Source: JAFGGG01 sp964634205 | GTDB taxonomy: Bacteria; Spirochaetota; Spirochaetia; SZUA-6; RPPD01 | Direction of reading: 5' to 3' | NCBI GenBank assembly: GCA_964634205.1 | Contig: CAZWKE010000008.1 | Coordinates: forward strand, 1 to 64,000 | DNA length: 64,000 nt | Translations under genes and position numbers: made by a program | Notes under the pieces: generated by a model | What the model was told of the DNA's origin: nothing | The model's database searches: none | The model's input: only the letters and a program-made list of their open reading frames with translations | Shown here: in pieces, positions 17,997 through 26,281 of the stretch | Position numbering within the stretch: position 1 is the stretch's first letter | Layout of the letters: each line of letters starts with the position of its first letter

Positions 17997-19073
17997 ATGA
18001 AAACAATATTACTTATCTCCCCGGAAAAGCGGCTGAAGTTACTGCTTCTTGAGAGCGTAAAACATTTTAAAGAGGACATATTCGAGGTGGTGCAGGCCGG
18101 AGACATCGAGGAGGCAGAAAACATACTCTTCGAAAAGGACATCTCGCTGGTGGCCATCGACTGGAAGCTGGAAAAGGCCGCGGGTTTTGCCGAGGATTTG
18201 AAAAGTGACGAAATGTTCCGCCTGCTGCCCGTCCTGGCCCTGCTGTCGAACGCCGACAGAAGCAGTATCTCCCACGCCATGCTGAGCGGAGCCGACACCT
18301 ACCTGGATATGGCGGCGGCCGAATCCATGCTGTTTCTGGTAATTCGCCCGCTTATTAAGAATAATGTGCTCAACTCGGAACTGGTGGTAAAGATTTCAGA
18401 ACTGCAGGAACAGGCGATCCATGATTTTATCCTGCTGGACCTGATAAAAAAGTATATTCCCCGGACCATCTGGAACCTGGCGAACAATTTTGCCTATGAA
18501 CGCAAGATAAAAATCCCCGAAGAAGAGTTGGAACTGACCATTGTGTTTGCCGATATAAAACAGTTTACCAAGATGTCGCTGGATTTGGCACCGATCGAGG
18601 TCATAAAAAACCTGAACTCGGTGTTTGAGGTAGCCACAAAAATCATTTACGACAACCACGGCGACATAGATAAGTTTATCGGCGACGCGTTTCTGGCGGT
18701 GTTTGAAAGACCTGAGGAGGCCGTAAAAGCCAGTGTGCTTGTACAAAAGGGGCTGGAGACCCTGAACAAGCAACGCGTGCAGGAGAACCTGGTCCCCATC
18801 TATTTCCGCATGGGGATACATACCGGGCCGATAATCCGGGGAAACGTGGGGGGGAGCATGCGTTATGACAATACCCTCATTGGGAGTACCGTAAACCTGG
18901 CCGCCCGGCTTGAAACCAATTCCCGTGAGGGAGACATCCTTATCAGCGAGGATACCCTGAGGAAGGCCGGACTCCAGGTTCCGGAGCAGTACAAGCGGAA
19001 TATAAAACTAAAAGGAAGCGACTCACACGGGACCTTCTATCAGGTGTATGAGCATCTGAAAAATAACTATTGA
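17997..19073 (+). CDS. Class III adenylate cyclase with N-terminal receiver-like domain
   Basis: Predicted cytoplasmic cyclase of 358 residues. Residues 1-125 resemble a response-regulator receiver: a candidate Asp55 in VAIDWKL is present, but the acidic pair is reduced (LLISPEKR), so it may be a degenerate input domain. After a helical linker the catalytic domain (176-350) has metal aspartates Asp186 (VFADIKQFTKMS) and Asp230 (DKFIGDAF), the transition-state pair Asn300/Arg304 (NLAARLE) and a Lys226/Thr293 substrate pair, which in family studies points to ATP rather than GTP and to the bicarbonate-sensitive IIIb subgroup. The gene faces a cNMP-binding regulator 39 nt away, a likely partner. 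Confidence 0.87.
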   Translation: MKTILLISPEKRLKLLLLESVKHFKEDIFEVVQAGDIEEAENILFEKDISLVAIDWKLEKAAGFAEDLKSDEMFRLLPVLALLSNADRSSISHAMLSGADTYLDMAAAESMLFLVIRPLIKNNVLNSELVVKISELQEQAIHDFILLDLIKKYIPRTIWNLANNFAYERKIKIPEEELELTIVFADIKQFTKMSLDLAPIEVIKNLNSVFEVATKIIYDNHGDIDKFIGDAFLAVFERPEEAVKASVLVQKGLETLNKQRVQENLVPIYFRMGIHTGPIIRGNVGGSMRYDNTLIGSTVNLAARLETNSREGDILISEDTLRKAGLQVPEQYKRNIKLKGSDSHGTFYQVYEHLKNNY

Positions 19074-19112
19074 CCCGTCAGACCGCAGAATATCTGCGTT
19101 CCGGTAGCGCGG

Positions 19113-20345
19113 TCAGCGCTGCAGGGAGCCCTGACGGCGGGAGAACTCGATCTTTTCCATTTTTTTGAAATATTCGGCCTGTTTCTTTATTTCTTCCAGG
19201 TCCGACACATAGATCTTATTGTTCATTACCGTAATCTTTTTGTTCTCAAACATCTTGCGGATAAGGGCGTTCCCTTCATCCATAGGCAGCCCCACCATGC
19301 TTATCAGCTCCTTGGGGCCGAAATCGAAGCTGTAGTTGCCGCCGGAAACAATCGGCACCTTGTTTTTTTCCAGCTGGATATTAAGTGCGTCATACAACCT
19401 GCCCAGGGGATCGGTCATGACCGAGTTGGCCAGCTGCTTGTAAATGAGCCATAAGCGCTCGGAAAGCAGTGTGGTCAGGCTTGAGATCAGTTTGGGCTGT
19501 GTTTGTACCATGCGGCTGAAATTGGCCTTGTTTACCACAAGCATGGAAACGTTTTCCAGGGCTATGGCCGATGCCGAACGCGGCATATTTTCCAGCAGGG
19601 CCATCTCTCCGAAAATATCACCGCTTTTTAAGAGGGCCAGGGTTACCTCGTTATTATCCACAATTTTACTGATTTTTACCGTGCCCTTCTGGATAATAAA
19701 AAGTTCTCTACCCGGCTCGGCCTCACTGAAAATCATGGTATCCTTGGGATACTCCCGGTTAAAATCGTTCGGGTTGGTATCCAGGTGTACGGCTTTGGCA
19801 TAGGGATGTATCCGGGCCATACGCTCTTTGGCCATGCGGGTGTTCTGGTGCTGGGGGCAGTACTGGATGAACTTGTAGTAGGCATAGTAGGCAAGATTAT
19901 ACTGGCTCTGCCGCGCGTAATATTCAGCCACGTTAAACAGGTGGGTAACGTTTTCCTGGGCCGTGTTTTTCAGGGTAAGCCGGGTCAGCGCCTCGTCAAG
20001 GTAGCGCATTTTCTGGGAGAAACTTAAGATAATCTTCATGGCCACAGGGGCGTTTTTTTCTATTAAATAACCGTATTGTTCGCGATGGACGGAAATAAGA
20101 GAAACATCGGTCAGGGCCATGGCAGTTTCGATGTGACTGTGGGCGGACATGGTTGAGATAACCCCGAAAAAATCCCCGGGCTCCAGGATTTTACCCCCCT
20201 CTTCATTGACAATCTCAACTTCTTTGCTTATGCGTACCTTGCCCGAACGGATGATGTAAAAGTACTCGGCCTTTTGCTTTCCTTCTACTATAATATATGA
20301 GCCCTTATTAAAATTTACTAACGACAACTGAAGTGGGTTGGGCAT
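19113..20345 (-). CDS. Regulator with two cyclic-nucleotide-binding domains
   Basis: A 410-residue protein with cNMP-binding folds at about 5-115 and 195-310. The second has a good phosphate-binding cassette, GEMALLENMPRSASA; the first is degenerate at the same place (FFGVISTMSAHSHIETA) and may not bind nucleotide. Between them lies a helical, TPR-like segment (VAEYYARQSQYNLAYYAYYKFIQYCP). The C-terminal 90 residues (FGPKELISMVGLPMDEGNALIRKMFENKKITVMNNKIYVSD) look like a winged helix, as in Crp/Fnr factors. It could be a cAMP-dependent transcription factor fed by the neighbouring cyclase. I chose ATG 20345 over a TTG at 20363. Confidence 0.8.
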   Translation of the reverse strand: MPNPLQLSLVNFNKGSYIIVEGKQKAEYFYIIRSGKVRISKEVEIVNEEGGKILEPGDFFGVISTMSAHSHIETAMALTDVSLISVHREQYGYLIEKNAPVAMKIILSFSQKMRYLDEALTRLTLKNTAQENVTHLFNVAEYYARQSQYNLAYYAYYKFIQYCPQHQNTRMAKERMARIHPYAKAVHLDTNPNDFNREYPKDTMIFSEAEPGRELFIIQKGTVKISKIVDNNEVTLALLKSGDIFGEMALLENMPRSASAIALENVSMLVVNKANFSRMVQTQPKLISSLTTLLSERLWLIYKQLANSVMTDPLGRLYDALNIQLEKNKVPIVSGGNYSFDFGPKELISMVGLPMDEGNALIRKMFENKKITVMNNKIYVSDLEEIKKQAEYFKKMEKIEFSRRQGSLQR

Positions 20346-20374
20346 ATCTTTTACCAACTGCAAAATCTATTCAT

Positions 20375-20403
20375 AGTATAGAAGTCATACCCGCCGTTGT
20401 CAA
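20375..20403 (-). promoter_or_regulatory. Sigma-70 promoter of the cNMP-binding regulator
   Basis: Minus-strand TTGACA (20403-20398), a 17-nt spacer and TATACT (20380-20375): near-consensus. The predicted transcript starts near 20368, about 23 nt before the chosen ATG. Confidence 0.65.
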
Positions 20404-20423
20404 TCTAAAACGCACAAGTAAAA

Positions 20424-22142
20424 TTAAAAAATTCCCAGTACCTTGATGTCCTGCCATGATATGCTGTAACCGTAGAGGTTCCCCTTCACTTCCTCGTGAA
20501 TGGACTGGAGATTGGCAAGGCCGGTTTTCTTGATGGTGCGTCCGTCCGGGGTCATTTTCTTTAATTCCACAAAACCCTTGGAAAAAGTGATATGACGGTT
20601 GTCCAGGTTGCCGAAATAGTAGGTTTTTACGTCGCCGTATGACGGAAAACTACCGTAGTATCTGTTGTCTCCCAGGAAAGGGTCAACCGGAATCCAACCC
20701 ACCCGAGGAAGGTAAAACTCCGCCCAGAAGTGCCTGATGCTCCTTTTATCATTGTCGATAATATATCCCGCTACCGGACGTGCCGGAATGCCGGCGCTTC
20801 TGGCGAGTGTACAGAAAAACATGGCATAAATAAAGGAATCGCCCTGTCCGCCGGCGGCTTGGGCCTGCCAGTTGTCATAAACATACGGATTGACGTAGGC
20901 AAAAGAGAGGTGATCGATGATATACTCATATATTTTCCTGGCCGACTCATACGGATTCTTCTCTCTTCCCACAATTTCAGCGGCCAGTTTCTTCATAGCG
21001 GGAAGCTCCGGTTTCAGGTAAGCGTTTTCCCCGGTATAATGCTTATAAAACTCACTGTCTTTATCATATGCCTCGGGGATCAAGTCCCGGTTAATCTCTG
21101 TCTTGATCGCGTAGCGGTCAAAAATACATTCAAGATCAATTTCATACTGTTTGTTGTTTTCAAGCTCTTCCAGCAGGAACAGCATAACCCCCTTGTAATC
21201 ATCCAGAATGGGTTTGTGCTGTTTTCCGTTCCTGATGTAGTTGATTTCCCTTTGCTCCGCTTCGGCGATGATCTTGGGCACCCAGAGGTAAATTCCATTG
21301 TTGGCTTCGGCGTTTACGTCCTTAATCAGGATCGAATATTTTATCGAATACTTGTTGCGGTTATAATATTGCTTTACGCCGTAAGGATGCTGTATTTCAA
21401 CATATTTGGCGTTGCTTTTCCCCCGTTCGGATTGAACGTAGATATTTCCCGATTTTGCCCCGTCCGGGATCCGAACCCTGATTTCCTTGTCGCTCCAGTT
21501 CAGATAATCGAAGTCATTGGGATTTGCCGCAACCACGGGCGCGGATTCTTCTTCATTTTGCGTGTTTTTACTCTGGGAAATCCAGGTAAAATATACCCGG
21601 CTTTTCCCCTGTTCCTTGCCGAACACGTTCCCCTTTATGGTCAGTACGTCGCCTACCTTACCGATGATCGGGGTAACCGATTTGATATAGGGCTTGTTTT
21701 GCAAAATACTGCGTTCTCTCTGGTACATGGCTGAGATCAACTGGGGGGTTTCCTGGGGATTTGTGTATATTACGCTGTTTGTCTTCCCGCTTTTGGTCAC
21801 CACATAGAGCAGGCCGGATTTGATCTCTTTGGGAATGGCGATAATAATCTGGTTGTCGCTCCATTTCAGATAGGCCGAATCGGTGAGGGCGAGGTCGTCG
21901 ATATATACCTCGCTGCCCGATTTGGCTTTACCGAAATTTTTTCCGTCGATTTTTATGGTATAGTTATGAATATTATTTTCACGCGTGATTTTTTCAATAC
22001 CCGGTGGATACCCTGAGATTGAGGTGTTTATGATAAGGATAAAAAACAGGGCAATGAACACTAGAGCGGGAATAAACTCCTGCCGCTGATAAATTTTTCG
22101 TTTCTGCTGGTGAGAGGGAGAGGGTTCCCGGGAGTCACTCAT
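20424..22142 (-). CDS. Membrane-anchored IPT/TIG and transglutaminase-like protein, catalytic Cys replaced
   Basis: A 572-residue envelope protein. One membrane helix at 23-42 (FIPALVFIALFFILII) places the rest outside the cytoplasm. Two IPT/TIG-like beta-sandwiches follow (about 45-125 and 145-255; WSDNQIIIAIPKEIKSGLLYVV and WSDKEIRVRIPDGAKSGNIYVQ are their repeated ends), then a middle region, then a transglutaminase-like domain (about 385-515). In the catalytic motif, where Cys is expected, the sequence reads GQGDSFIYAMFF, with Ser436; the His (RHFWAEFYLPRVGWIPVDP) and Asp are kept. The protein may therefore be a binding scaffold or a serine variant rather than a cysteine enzyme. It is last in an operon behind a sigma/anti-sigma pair. 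Confidence 0.8.
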   Translation of the reverse strand: MSDSREPSPSHQQKRKIYQRQEFIPALVFIALFFILIINTSISGYPPGIEKITRENNIHNYTIKIDGKNFGKAKSGSEVYIDDLALTDSAYLKWSDNQIIIAIPKEIKSGLLYVVTKSGKTNSVIYTNPQETPQLISAMYQRERSILQNKPYIKSVTPIIGKVGDVLTIKGNVFGKEQGKSRVYFTWISQSKNTQNEEESAPVVAANPNDFDYLNWSDKEIRVRIPDGAKSGNIYVQSERGKSNAKYVEIQHPYGVKQYYNRNKYSIKYSILIKDVNAEANNGIYLWVPKIIAEAEQREINYIRNGKQHKPILDDYKGVMLFLLEELENNKQYEIDLECIFDRYAIKTEINRDLIPEAYDKDSEFYKHYTGENAYLKPELPAMKKLAAEIVGREKNPYESARKIYEYIIDHLSFAYVNPYVYDNWQAQAAGGQGDSFIYAMFFCTLARSAGIPARPVAGYIIDNDKRSIRHFWAEFYLPRVGWIPVDPFLGDNRYYGSFPSYGDVKTYYFGNLDNRHITFSKGFVELKKMTPDGRTIKKTGLANLQSIHEEVKGNLYGYSISWQDIKVLGIF

Positions 22143-22145
22143 GTT

Positions 22146-22667
22146 TTACTGTTCCTTCGGTTTTTGTTTTCCGTTATCCGGTTTCTGCACCGCATCTTTA
22201 TACGGCACGATCTGGATTTCAACTTCGATATTATACTTTTCCGGCGCTTTGGTTGAAACCCCCAAAGGATAGAGGTGTATCTTTTCTCCCATGACCAGTT
22301 TGGTGCTTTTAAGACTGGCCATGTATTTGGCCTGTTTGCCGGGTTTTTCGGTGATCCAGACCTCCCCCTGGGTAACCAAAATCAGGCCGTTCTCCGTGGT
22401 ATCATCGGTATAAGGGGTCAGCCCCAGTTTGATCTGCAGGTTCCCGCCCTGAAGCTTTAACACCACCGGCCTGCCGGGGATGGTAATCCGGGCTACGCTG
22501 AAATTCCACCCTGCCTTTCCATTAGCGGATATCAGCTTGGTGTTGATCCTGATGACGATCGCCTGATCAAGCAGGCTTTCCGCCTGCGGTTCATTTTCCT
22601 GGGCCATAACGCCCAGGGGGGTACAAAAAAGAAAGAGTACCGGTAATACCTTTTTAACAAAACTCAT
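22146..22667 (-). CDS. Exported hypothetical protein
   Basis: Unrecognised 173-residue protein with a clear signal peptide (MSFVKKVLPVLFLFCTPLGVMA, cleavage before QENEP) and a mature beta-rich region (AIVIRINTKLIS, RPVVLKLQGGNLQIKLGLTPYT, GEVWITEKPGK). It ends in a Lys/Pro/Gln-rich hydrophilic tail. The start overlaps the anti-sigma gene by 4 nt (ATGA) and it is followed after 3 nt by the transglutaminase-like gene, so it is part of the sigma-factor operon and probably acts in the envelope. Confidence 0.75.
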   Translation of the reverse strand: MSFVKKVLPVLFLFCTPLGVMAQENEPQAESLLDQAIVIRINTKLISANGKAGWNFSVARITIPGRPVVLKLQGGNLQIKLGLTPYTDDTTENGLILVTQGEVWITEKPGKQAKYMASLKSTKLVMGEKIHLYPLGVSTKAPEKYNIEVEIQIVPYKDAVQKPDNGKQKPKEQ

Positions 22668-23257
22668 TCGCCCTGCCTGTCTGTGCTGATTTTTTCGATT
22701 TCGGGTTCACCGAATACGGAGAATTGGGAGTCCTTGGGAAGCTGCATTAATACTTCCTGACTGAAATCTTTATTGTTAAGCAGTTTCAAGAGAACTTCAA
22801 GATTATCCACCTGCATCCCATTGATGGGGACGGTAACCTGAACAGGTTGGGACTTATACGAGGCCGGTTCGCGCTTTGCCATCGCTATATTATTCTGCTG
22901 CCCCATGAAGAAAAAGAAGGAGGCAAAAAGCAGAAAAAGCATGAATGAAAGCGCCACTGCCGCGGGCATGGGCAGGTTGACCTTTCTTTTCCAGAAAGGA
23001 AGTTCTCTGGGAGCCCGGGCGGGTACCGTACTGCCCTGTCCCACCGAATGGAAGTAGACGCGGCGCCGCAGACGCTGCAGGGCGGGCCCAAAATCCGGCT
23101 CCGCTTCGTCCAACAGACGTGACCGCAGGTTTTGCATATCAGCCAGCCGCTGTGCACATTTTTTACAAGTGCTTATATGTATTTTTAGTTTTTCAGCCCA
23201 GGGTGATTCAACCTCACCATCCAGGTATGCAGAAATAATTTCATCCTTCGGACACAT
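22664..23257 (-). CDS. Anti-sigma factor with zinc-binding N-terminus
   Basis: A transmembrane anti-sigma factor of about 197 residues. The N-terminal zf-HC2/ZAS motif is visible as CPKDEIISAYLDGEVESPW followed by HISTCKKC, supplying the H-x3-C-x2-C zinc ligands that clamp ECF sigma factors. One membrane helix lies in the middle (PAAVALSFMLFLLFASFFFF), followed by a periplasmic tail. It overlaps the end of the sigma gene, as usual for the pair. I chose the second ATG (23257); an ATG at 23269 is in frame. What signal is sensed is unknown. Confidence 0.85.
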   Translation of the reverse strand: MCPKDEIISAYLDGEVESPWAEKLKIHISTCKKCAQRLADMQNLRSRLLDEAEPDFGPALQRLRRRVYFHSVGQGSTVPARAPRELPFWKRKVNLPMPAAVALSFMLFLLFASFFFFMGQQNNIAMAKREPASYKSQPVQVTVPINGMQVDNLEVLLKLLNNKDFSQEVLMQLPKDSQFSVFGEPEIEKISTDRQGE

Positions 23258-23777
23258 AAAGCTTTTCATCCTTAAATATTTTTTCTAAGCGCTCTCTGGC
23301 GCGAAAAATCCGGACCTTCACGTTCCCTTCACTTATCCCTACAATAGACCCGATTTCCTTGTAGTTCAAGCGGGCGTATTCCTTTAACACCAAAACAACG
23401 CGCAGCTTATACGGGAGTTTATCCAATGCCTGCTGCACGGCGATTTTGGTTTCTTCTTTCAGCACCCCTTTTTCAGTGGATTCCACGTACTGGGGGGTGA
23501 TCTTTTCAAGCTTGGTGACGGCATTTTTTTCCCGCACCTTCTTTTTCTCGTAATTGAGCGACATGTTTTTTACCACCCGGATTAACCAGTATTTTGTCTG
23601 GTTTATATCGGGCAGCGGTTCATGGCGCTCAAAATACTTGATAAATGCCTCCTGGCATAAATCCTCGGCAACACCCTCCTCACCCGTAATTCTATAGGCA
23701 ACCCTGAAAATTACGGGAAACAATTCCGTGTATTCCTTATTAAAGCGCTCTTCTCCAGTATCCCTTTTCTTCAACAT
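23241..23777 (-). CDS. ECF-type RNA polymerase sigma factor (RpoE-like)
   Basis: A 178-residue sigma factor with region 2 (FPVIFRVAYRITGEEGVAEDLCQEAFIKYFE, then TKYWLIRVVKNMSLNYEKKK, the -10 recognition and core-binding part) and region 4 (LDKLPYKLRVVLVLKEYARLNYKEIGSIVGISEGNVKVRIFRARERL, a helix-turn-helix for the -35 box). A Lys/Glu-rich linker separates them. Its 3' end overlaps the anti-sigma gene by 17 nt. It begins 27 nt after cysS and might be read from the same transcript. Confidence 0.92.
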   Translation of the reverse strand: MLKKRDTGEERFNKEYTELFPVIFRVAYRITGEEGVAEDLCQEAFIKYFERHEPLPDINQTKYWLIRVVKNMSLNYEKKKVREKNAVTKLEKITPQYVESTEKGVLKEETKIAVQQALDKLPYKLRVVLVLKEYARLNYKEIGSIVGISEGNVKVRIFRARERLEKIFKDEKLYVSEG

Positions 23778-23804
23778 ATTAAACCAACTCTATGCCCCGT
23801 TTAG

Positions 23805-25286
23805 TTACAATTTTTTTTTCACCCGCACCCCGCCCGGGGTATCTTCAAGTACAATACCGCGTTTTTCCAGTTCCGCCCGAATTTCATCCGCTTTTGCGTA
23901 ATCTTTGCCGAGACGCGCCTTGTTTCGCGCTTCAATCAGGTGCCGGAGCTCACTGTCAAGAGGAACCTGTCCGGTTTCGGAGTCGTTCAGATCAAGACCC
24001 AACACCTTGTCCATTTCCAGGGCGAAACGCAGTTTCACTTCCGGCCCGATTTCCGTGTCCTTCAGCAGGTTCCATAAGTCCGAGAGACATTTCGGCATAT
24101 TAAGGTCGGAGAGCAGGTTGTTCTGAAATGATTGCAGGTAGGAAAGGGCCTTCTTCTGCGGAGGGAGGTCCCCCTTGTTTGCGGCTTTCCGTGAACTCTC
24201 CGGCCCACCGGATGCGCTATTGTCCTTTGCGGCATCCCGCCCGGCCTCTTCCTTGAGCAGGGCGATGCGCCGGCGGATGTTGTTCCTGGCGGTTCTGGCC
24301 GCGTCCAGGTCCTCATAACTGAAGTTCAACTGTTTGCGGTAATGGGCGCCGAGACAAAAATAGCGGTAATCAAGCGGAGCATAACCTTTTTCCATCAACG
24401 TGGACAAGGTGATGAAGTTTTCCAGAGATTTTGACATCTTGGCGTTTGAGGTTACCAGAAACTCGCCGTGCATCCAGTAGTTGACCCATTTTCCCCCCGT
24501 GGCGGCCTCGGCCTGGGCAATCTCATTGGAATGGTGCACCGCAATATGGTCCACACCGCCGCAGTGGATATCAAAGCGTTCGCCCAGGTAACGCATGGAC
24601 ATGGCGCTGCATTCTATATGCCAGCCCGGGTACCCCCTTCCCCAGGGTGAGTCCCAAAGCATGGCCTGGTGCTTGAATTTTGACTGGGTGAACCAGAGTA
24701 CAAAATCATGCGGGTTCTTCTTGTTTTCGTCCACCTGGATACGCGCCCCGGCCTTAAGGTCATCCATATTCAACAGGGCAAGCTCGCCGTACGACGGGAA
24801 TCGACTGATGTCAAAATAAAGATTGCCGCCGCGCATGTAGGTATAGCCGTTTGTCTCTATCTTTTTGATCAACCCGATCATGTCTTCGATGTGATCGGTG
24901 GCCTTGCAGACGACGGTGGGCTCGATGATTTTTAAGCGTTCCAGGTCGGTGAAAAAAGCCTTGGTATAAAACTCCGCGATTTCCCAGACCGTTTTTCCGG
25001 TTTTCCGCGCGCCCACGAACATGCGGTCTTCTCCCTCGTCCGCGTCGTCGGTAAGATGGCCCACGTCGGTCACATTCATGACGTGTGTTACCCGGTATCC
25101 GGCATACTCCAGCGTGCGCCGCAGGATGTCTTCGAAAATATAGGTGCGCAGGTTGCCGATATGGGCAAAATTGTAGACGGTGGGACCACAGGTATACAGA
25201 CCCGCCTTACCGTGTTCCAATGGCTGAAACTCCTGTAGCTGTCTTCCCAATGTGTTGTATATTTTTAACCCCAAAACATGCTGCAT
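23805..25286 (-). CDS. cysS: Cysteinyl-tRNA synthetase
   Basis: Class I synthetase of 493 residues charging tRNA-Cys. It shows the zinc cysteine and HIGN motif in LYTCGPTVYNFAHIGNLRTY, the zinc ligands in GWHIECSAMSMRYLGERFDIHCGGVDHIAVHHSNEIAQ, and the KMSKS loop NAKMSKSLENF. A hydrophilic insertion (about 345-370, EAGRDAAKDNSASGGPESSRK) lies between the catalytic and anticodon-binding parts. The C-terminus ends normally (ELEKRGIVLEDTPGGVRVKKKL). It is divergent from murB. Confidence 0.96.
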   Translation of the reverse strand: MQHVLGLKIYNTLGRQLQEFQPLEHGKAGLYTCGPTVYNFAHIGNLRTYIFEDILRRTLEYAGYRVTHVMNVTDVGHLTDDADEGEDRMFVGARKTGKTVWEIAEFYTKAFFTDLERLKIIEPTVVCKATDHIEDMIGLIKKIETNGYTYMRGGNLYFDISRFPSYGELALLNMDDLKAGARIQVDENKKNPHDFVLWFTQSKFKHQAMLWDSPWGRGYPGWHIECSAMSMRYLGERFDIHCGGVDHIAVHHSNEIAQAEAATGGKWVNYWMHGEFLVTSNAKMSKSLENFITLSTLMEKGYAPLDYRYFCLGAHYRKQLNFSYEDLDAARTARNNIRRRIALLKEEAGRDAAKDNSASGGPESSRKAANKGDLPPQKKALSYLQSFQNNLLSDLNMPKCLSDLWNLLKDTEIGPEVKLRFALEMDKVLGLDLNDSETGQVPLDSELRHLIEARNKARLGKDYAKADEIRAELEKRGIVLEDTPGGVRVKKKL

Positions 25287-25334
25287 TTGATTTTTTCTCT
25301 CTAAAGGCTTCTTTCAAATATTAAAATATACTAC

Positions 25335-25340
25335 TATATT
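25335..25340 (+). promoter_or_regulatory. Possible -10 box close to the murB start
   Basis: TATATT at 25335-25340 lies 5 nt before the murB ATG. A TTTCAA sits 17 nt further up. No Shine-Dalgarno is present, so a leaderless transcript is possible. Confidence 0.35.
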
Positions 25341-25345
25341 TCTTA

Positions 25346-26257
25346 ATGGATAATGTACAGAAAGTACTTAAAAAAATCAATATCAGCTGTCCCATTCGCT
25401 TTAATGAGCCGCTGCGCCTGCACACGAGTTTTGCCATCGGCGGTCCGGCGTCGGTTTTTGCCCTGCCGTCGACCCTGGCGGAAGTAAAAGAGGTTTATTC
25501 CGCCTGTGTGAAGCATGACCTTCCTCTGTATGTGCTGGGTGCCGGCGCGAATATTCTTGTTTCCGACAAGGGGATCAGGGCGGTTGTGGTCTCATTGGAT
25601 CGGTTCTGCGGTATTGAAGTTGAGCATACCCGCATTCACGCGCGGAGCGGCACGGCCCTCAACGCGGTGGTCCAGGCCGCGCTGGAGTGTTCCTTAAGCG
25701 GAGCGGATCCCTTTTACAAAATGCCCGGCAGTGTGGGCGGTGCCATCTGGATGAACGCACGTTGCTACGACACCTCGATCTCCGATATCCTTGAAACGGT
25801 GGAAATACTGGATGACTCGCTGGAATCCAAAAGAATAAAAGTTACCGTGTCCGACTTCGGCTATAAAAAATCGCCGTTTCAGCACAGACGGCTTGTCATT
25901 GTGGGGGGGACATTCAACCTCAAGCCGGCGGACCGGGCGCAGATTAAAAAACGCATGGATGAAATTTACCGTGACCGGTTAAACAAGGGGCATTTTGCCT
26001 ATCCCTGTGCCGGATCGGTATTCAAAAACAACCGGGAGTTCGGCCTGCCCAGCGGCAAGCTCATTGATTCTTTGGGATTAAAGGGCTACACTATCGGTGG
26101 CGCGCAGGTTTCCCCCCGGCACGCAAATATAATTGTCAACACCGGATCAGCCACAGCGGGGGAAGTGCGCGAACTCATAGCGTATCTTGAGCGTAGAGTG
26201 TATGAGCATTACGGCTTCAGGCTTGAACGGGAGATAATCTATGTAGGTGAAAACTAA
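25346..26257 (+). CDS. murB: UDP-N-acetylenolpyruvoylglucosamine reductase
   Basis: FAD-dependent reductase making UDP-MurNAc for peptidoglycan. In its 303 residues it has the FAD-binding TSFAIGGPASVFALP and VLGAGANILVSDKG, PGSVGGAIWMNARCYD, the proton-donor serine in CAGSVFKNNREFGLPSGKLID, and the late glutamate region (FRLEREIIYVGEN). The missing Tyr loop marks a type II MurB. No ribosome site precedes the ATG. MgtE follows 24 nt downstream on the same strand. Confidence 0.95.
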   Translation: MDNVQKVLKKINISCPIRFNEPLRLHTSFAIGGPASVFALPSTLAEVKEVYSACVKHDLPLYVLGAGANILVSDKGIRAVVVSLDRFCGIEVEHTRIHARSGTALNAVVQAALECSLSGADPFYKMPGSVGGAIWMNARCYDTSISDILETVEILDDSLESKRIKVTVSDFGYKKSPFQHRRLVIVGGTFNLKPADRAQIKKRMDEIYRDRLNKGHFAYPCAGSVFKNNREFGLPSGKLIDSLGLKGYTIGGAQVSPRHANIIVNTGSATAGEVRELIAYLERRVYEHYGFRLEREIIYVGEN

Positions 26258-26281
26258 GGCGCGGGAAGGAGGTGCATAAGA

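Noticed and set aside
19076..19136. Nested inverted repeats (CCGTCAG/CTGACGG and CGCAGA/TCTGCG) between the cyclase and regulator genes
   Set aside because: No T run on either strand and partly inside coding sequence; too uncertain to call a terminator.
20730..21734. A 334-codon plus-strand frame opposite the TIG/transglutaminase-like gene
   Set aside because: No family features; the minus strand carries a membrane helix, repeated TIG ends and the transglutaminase-like core.
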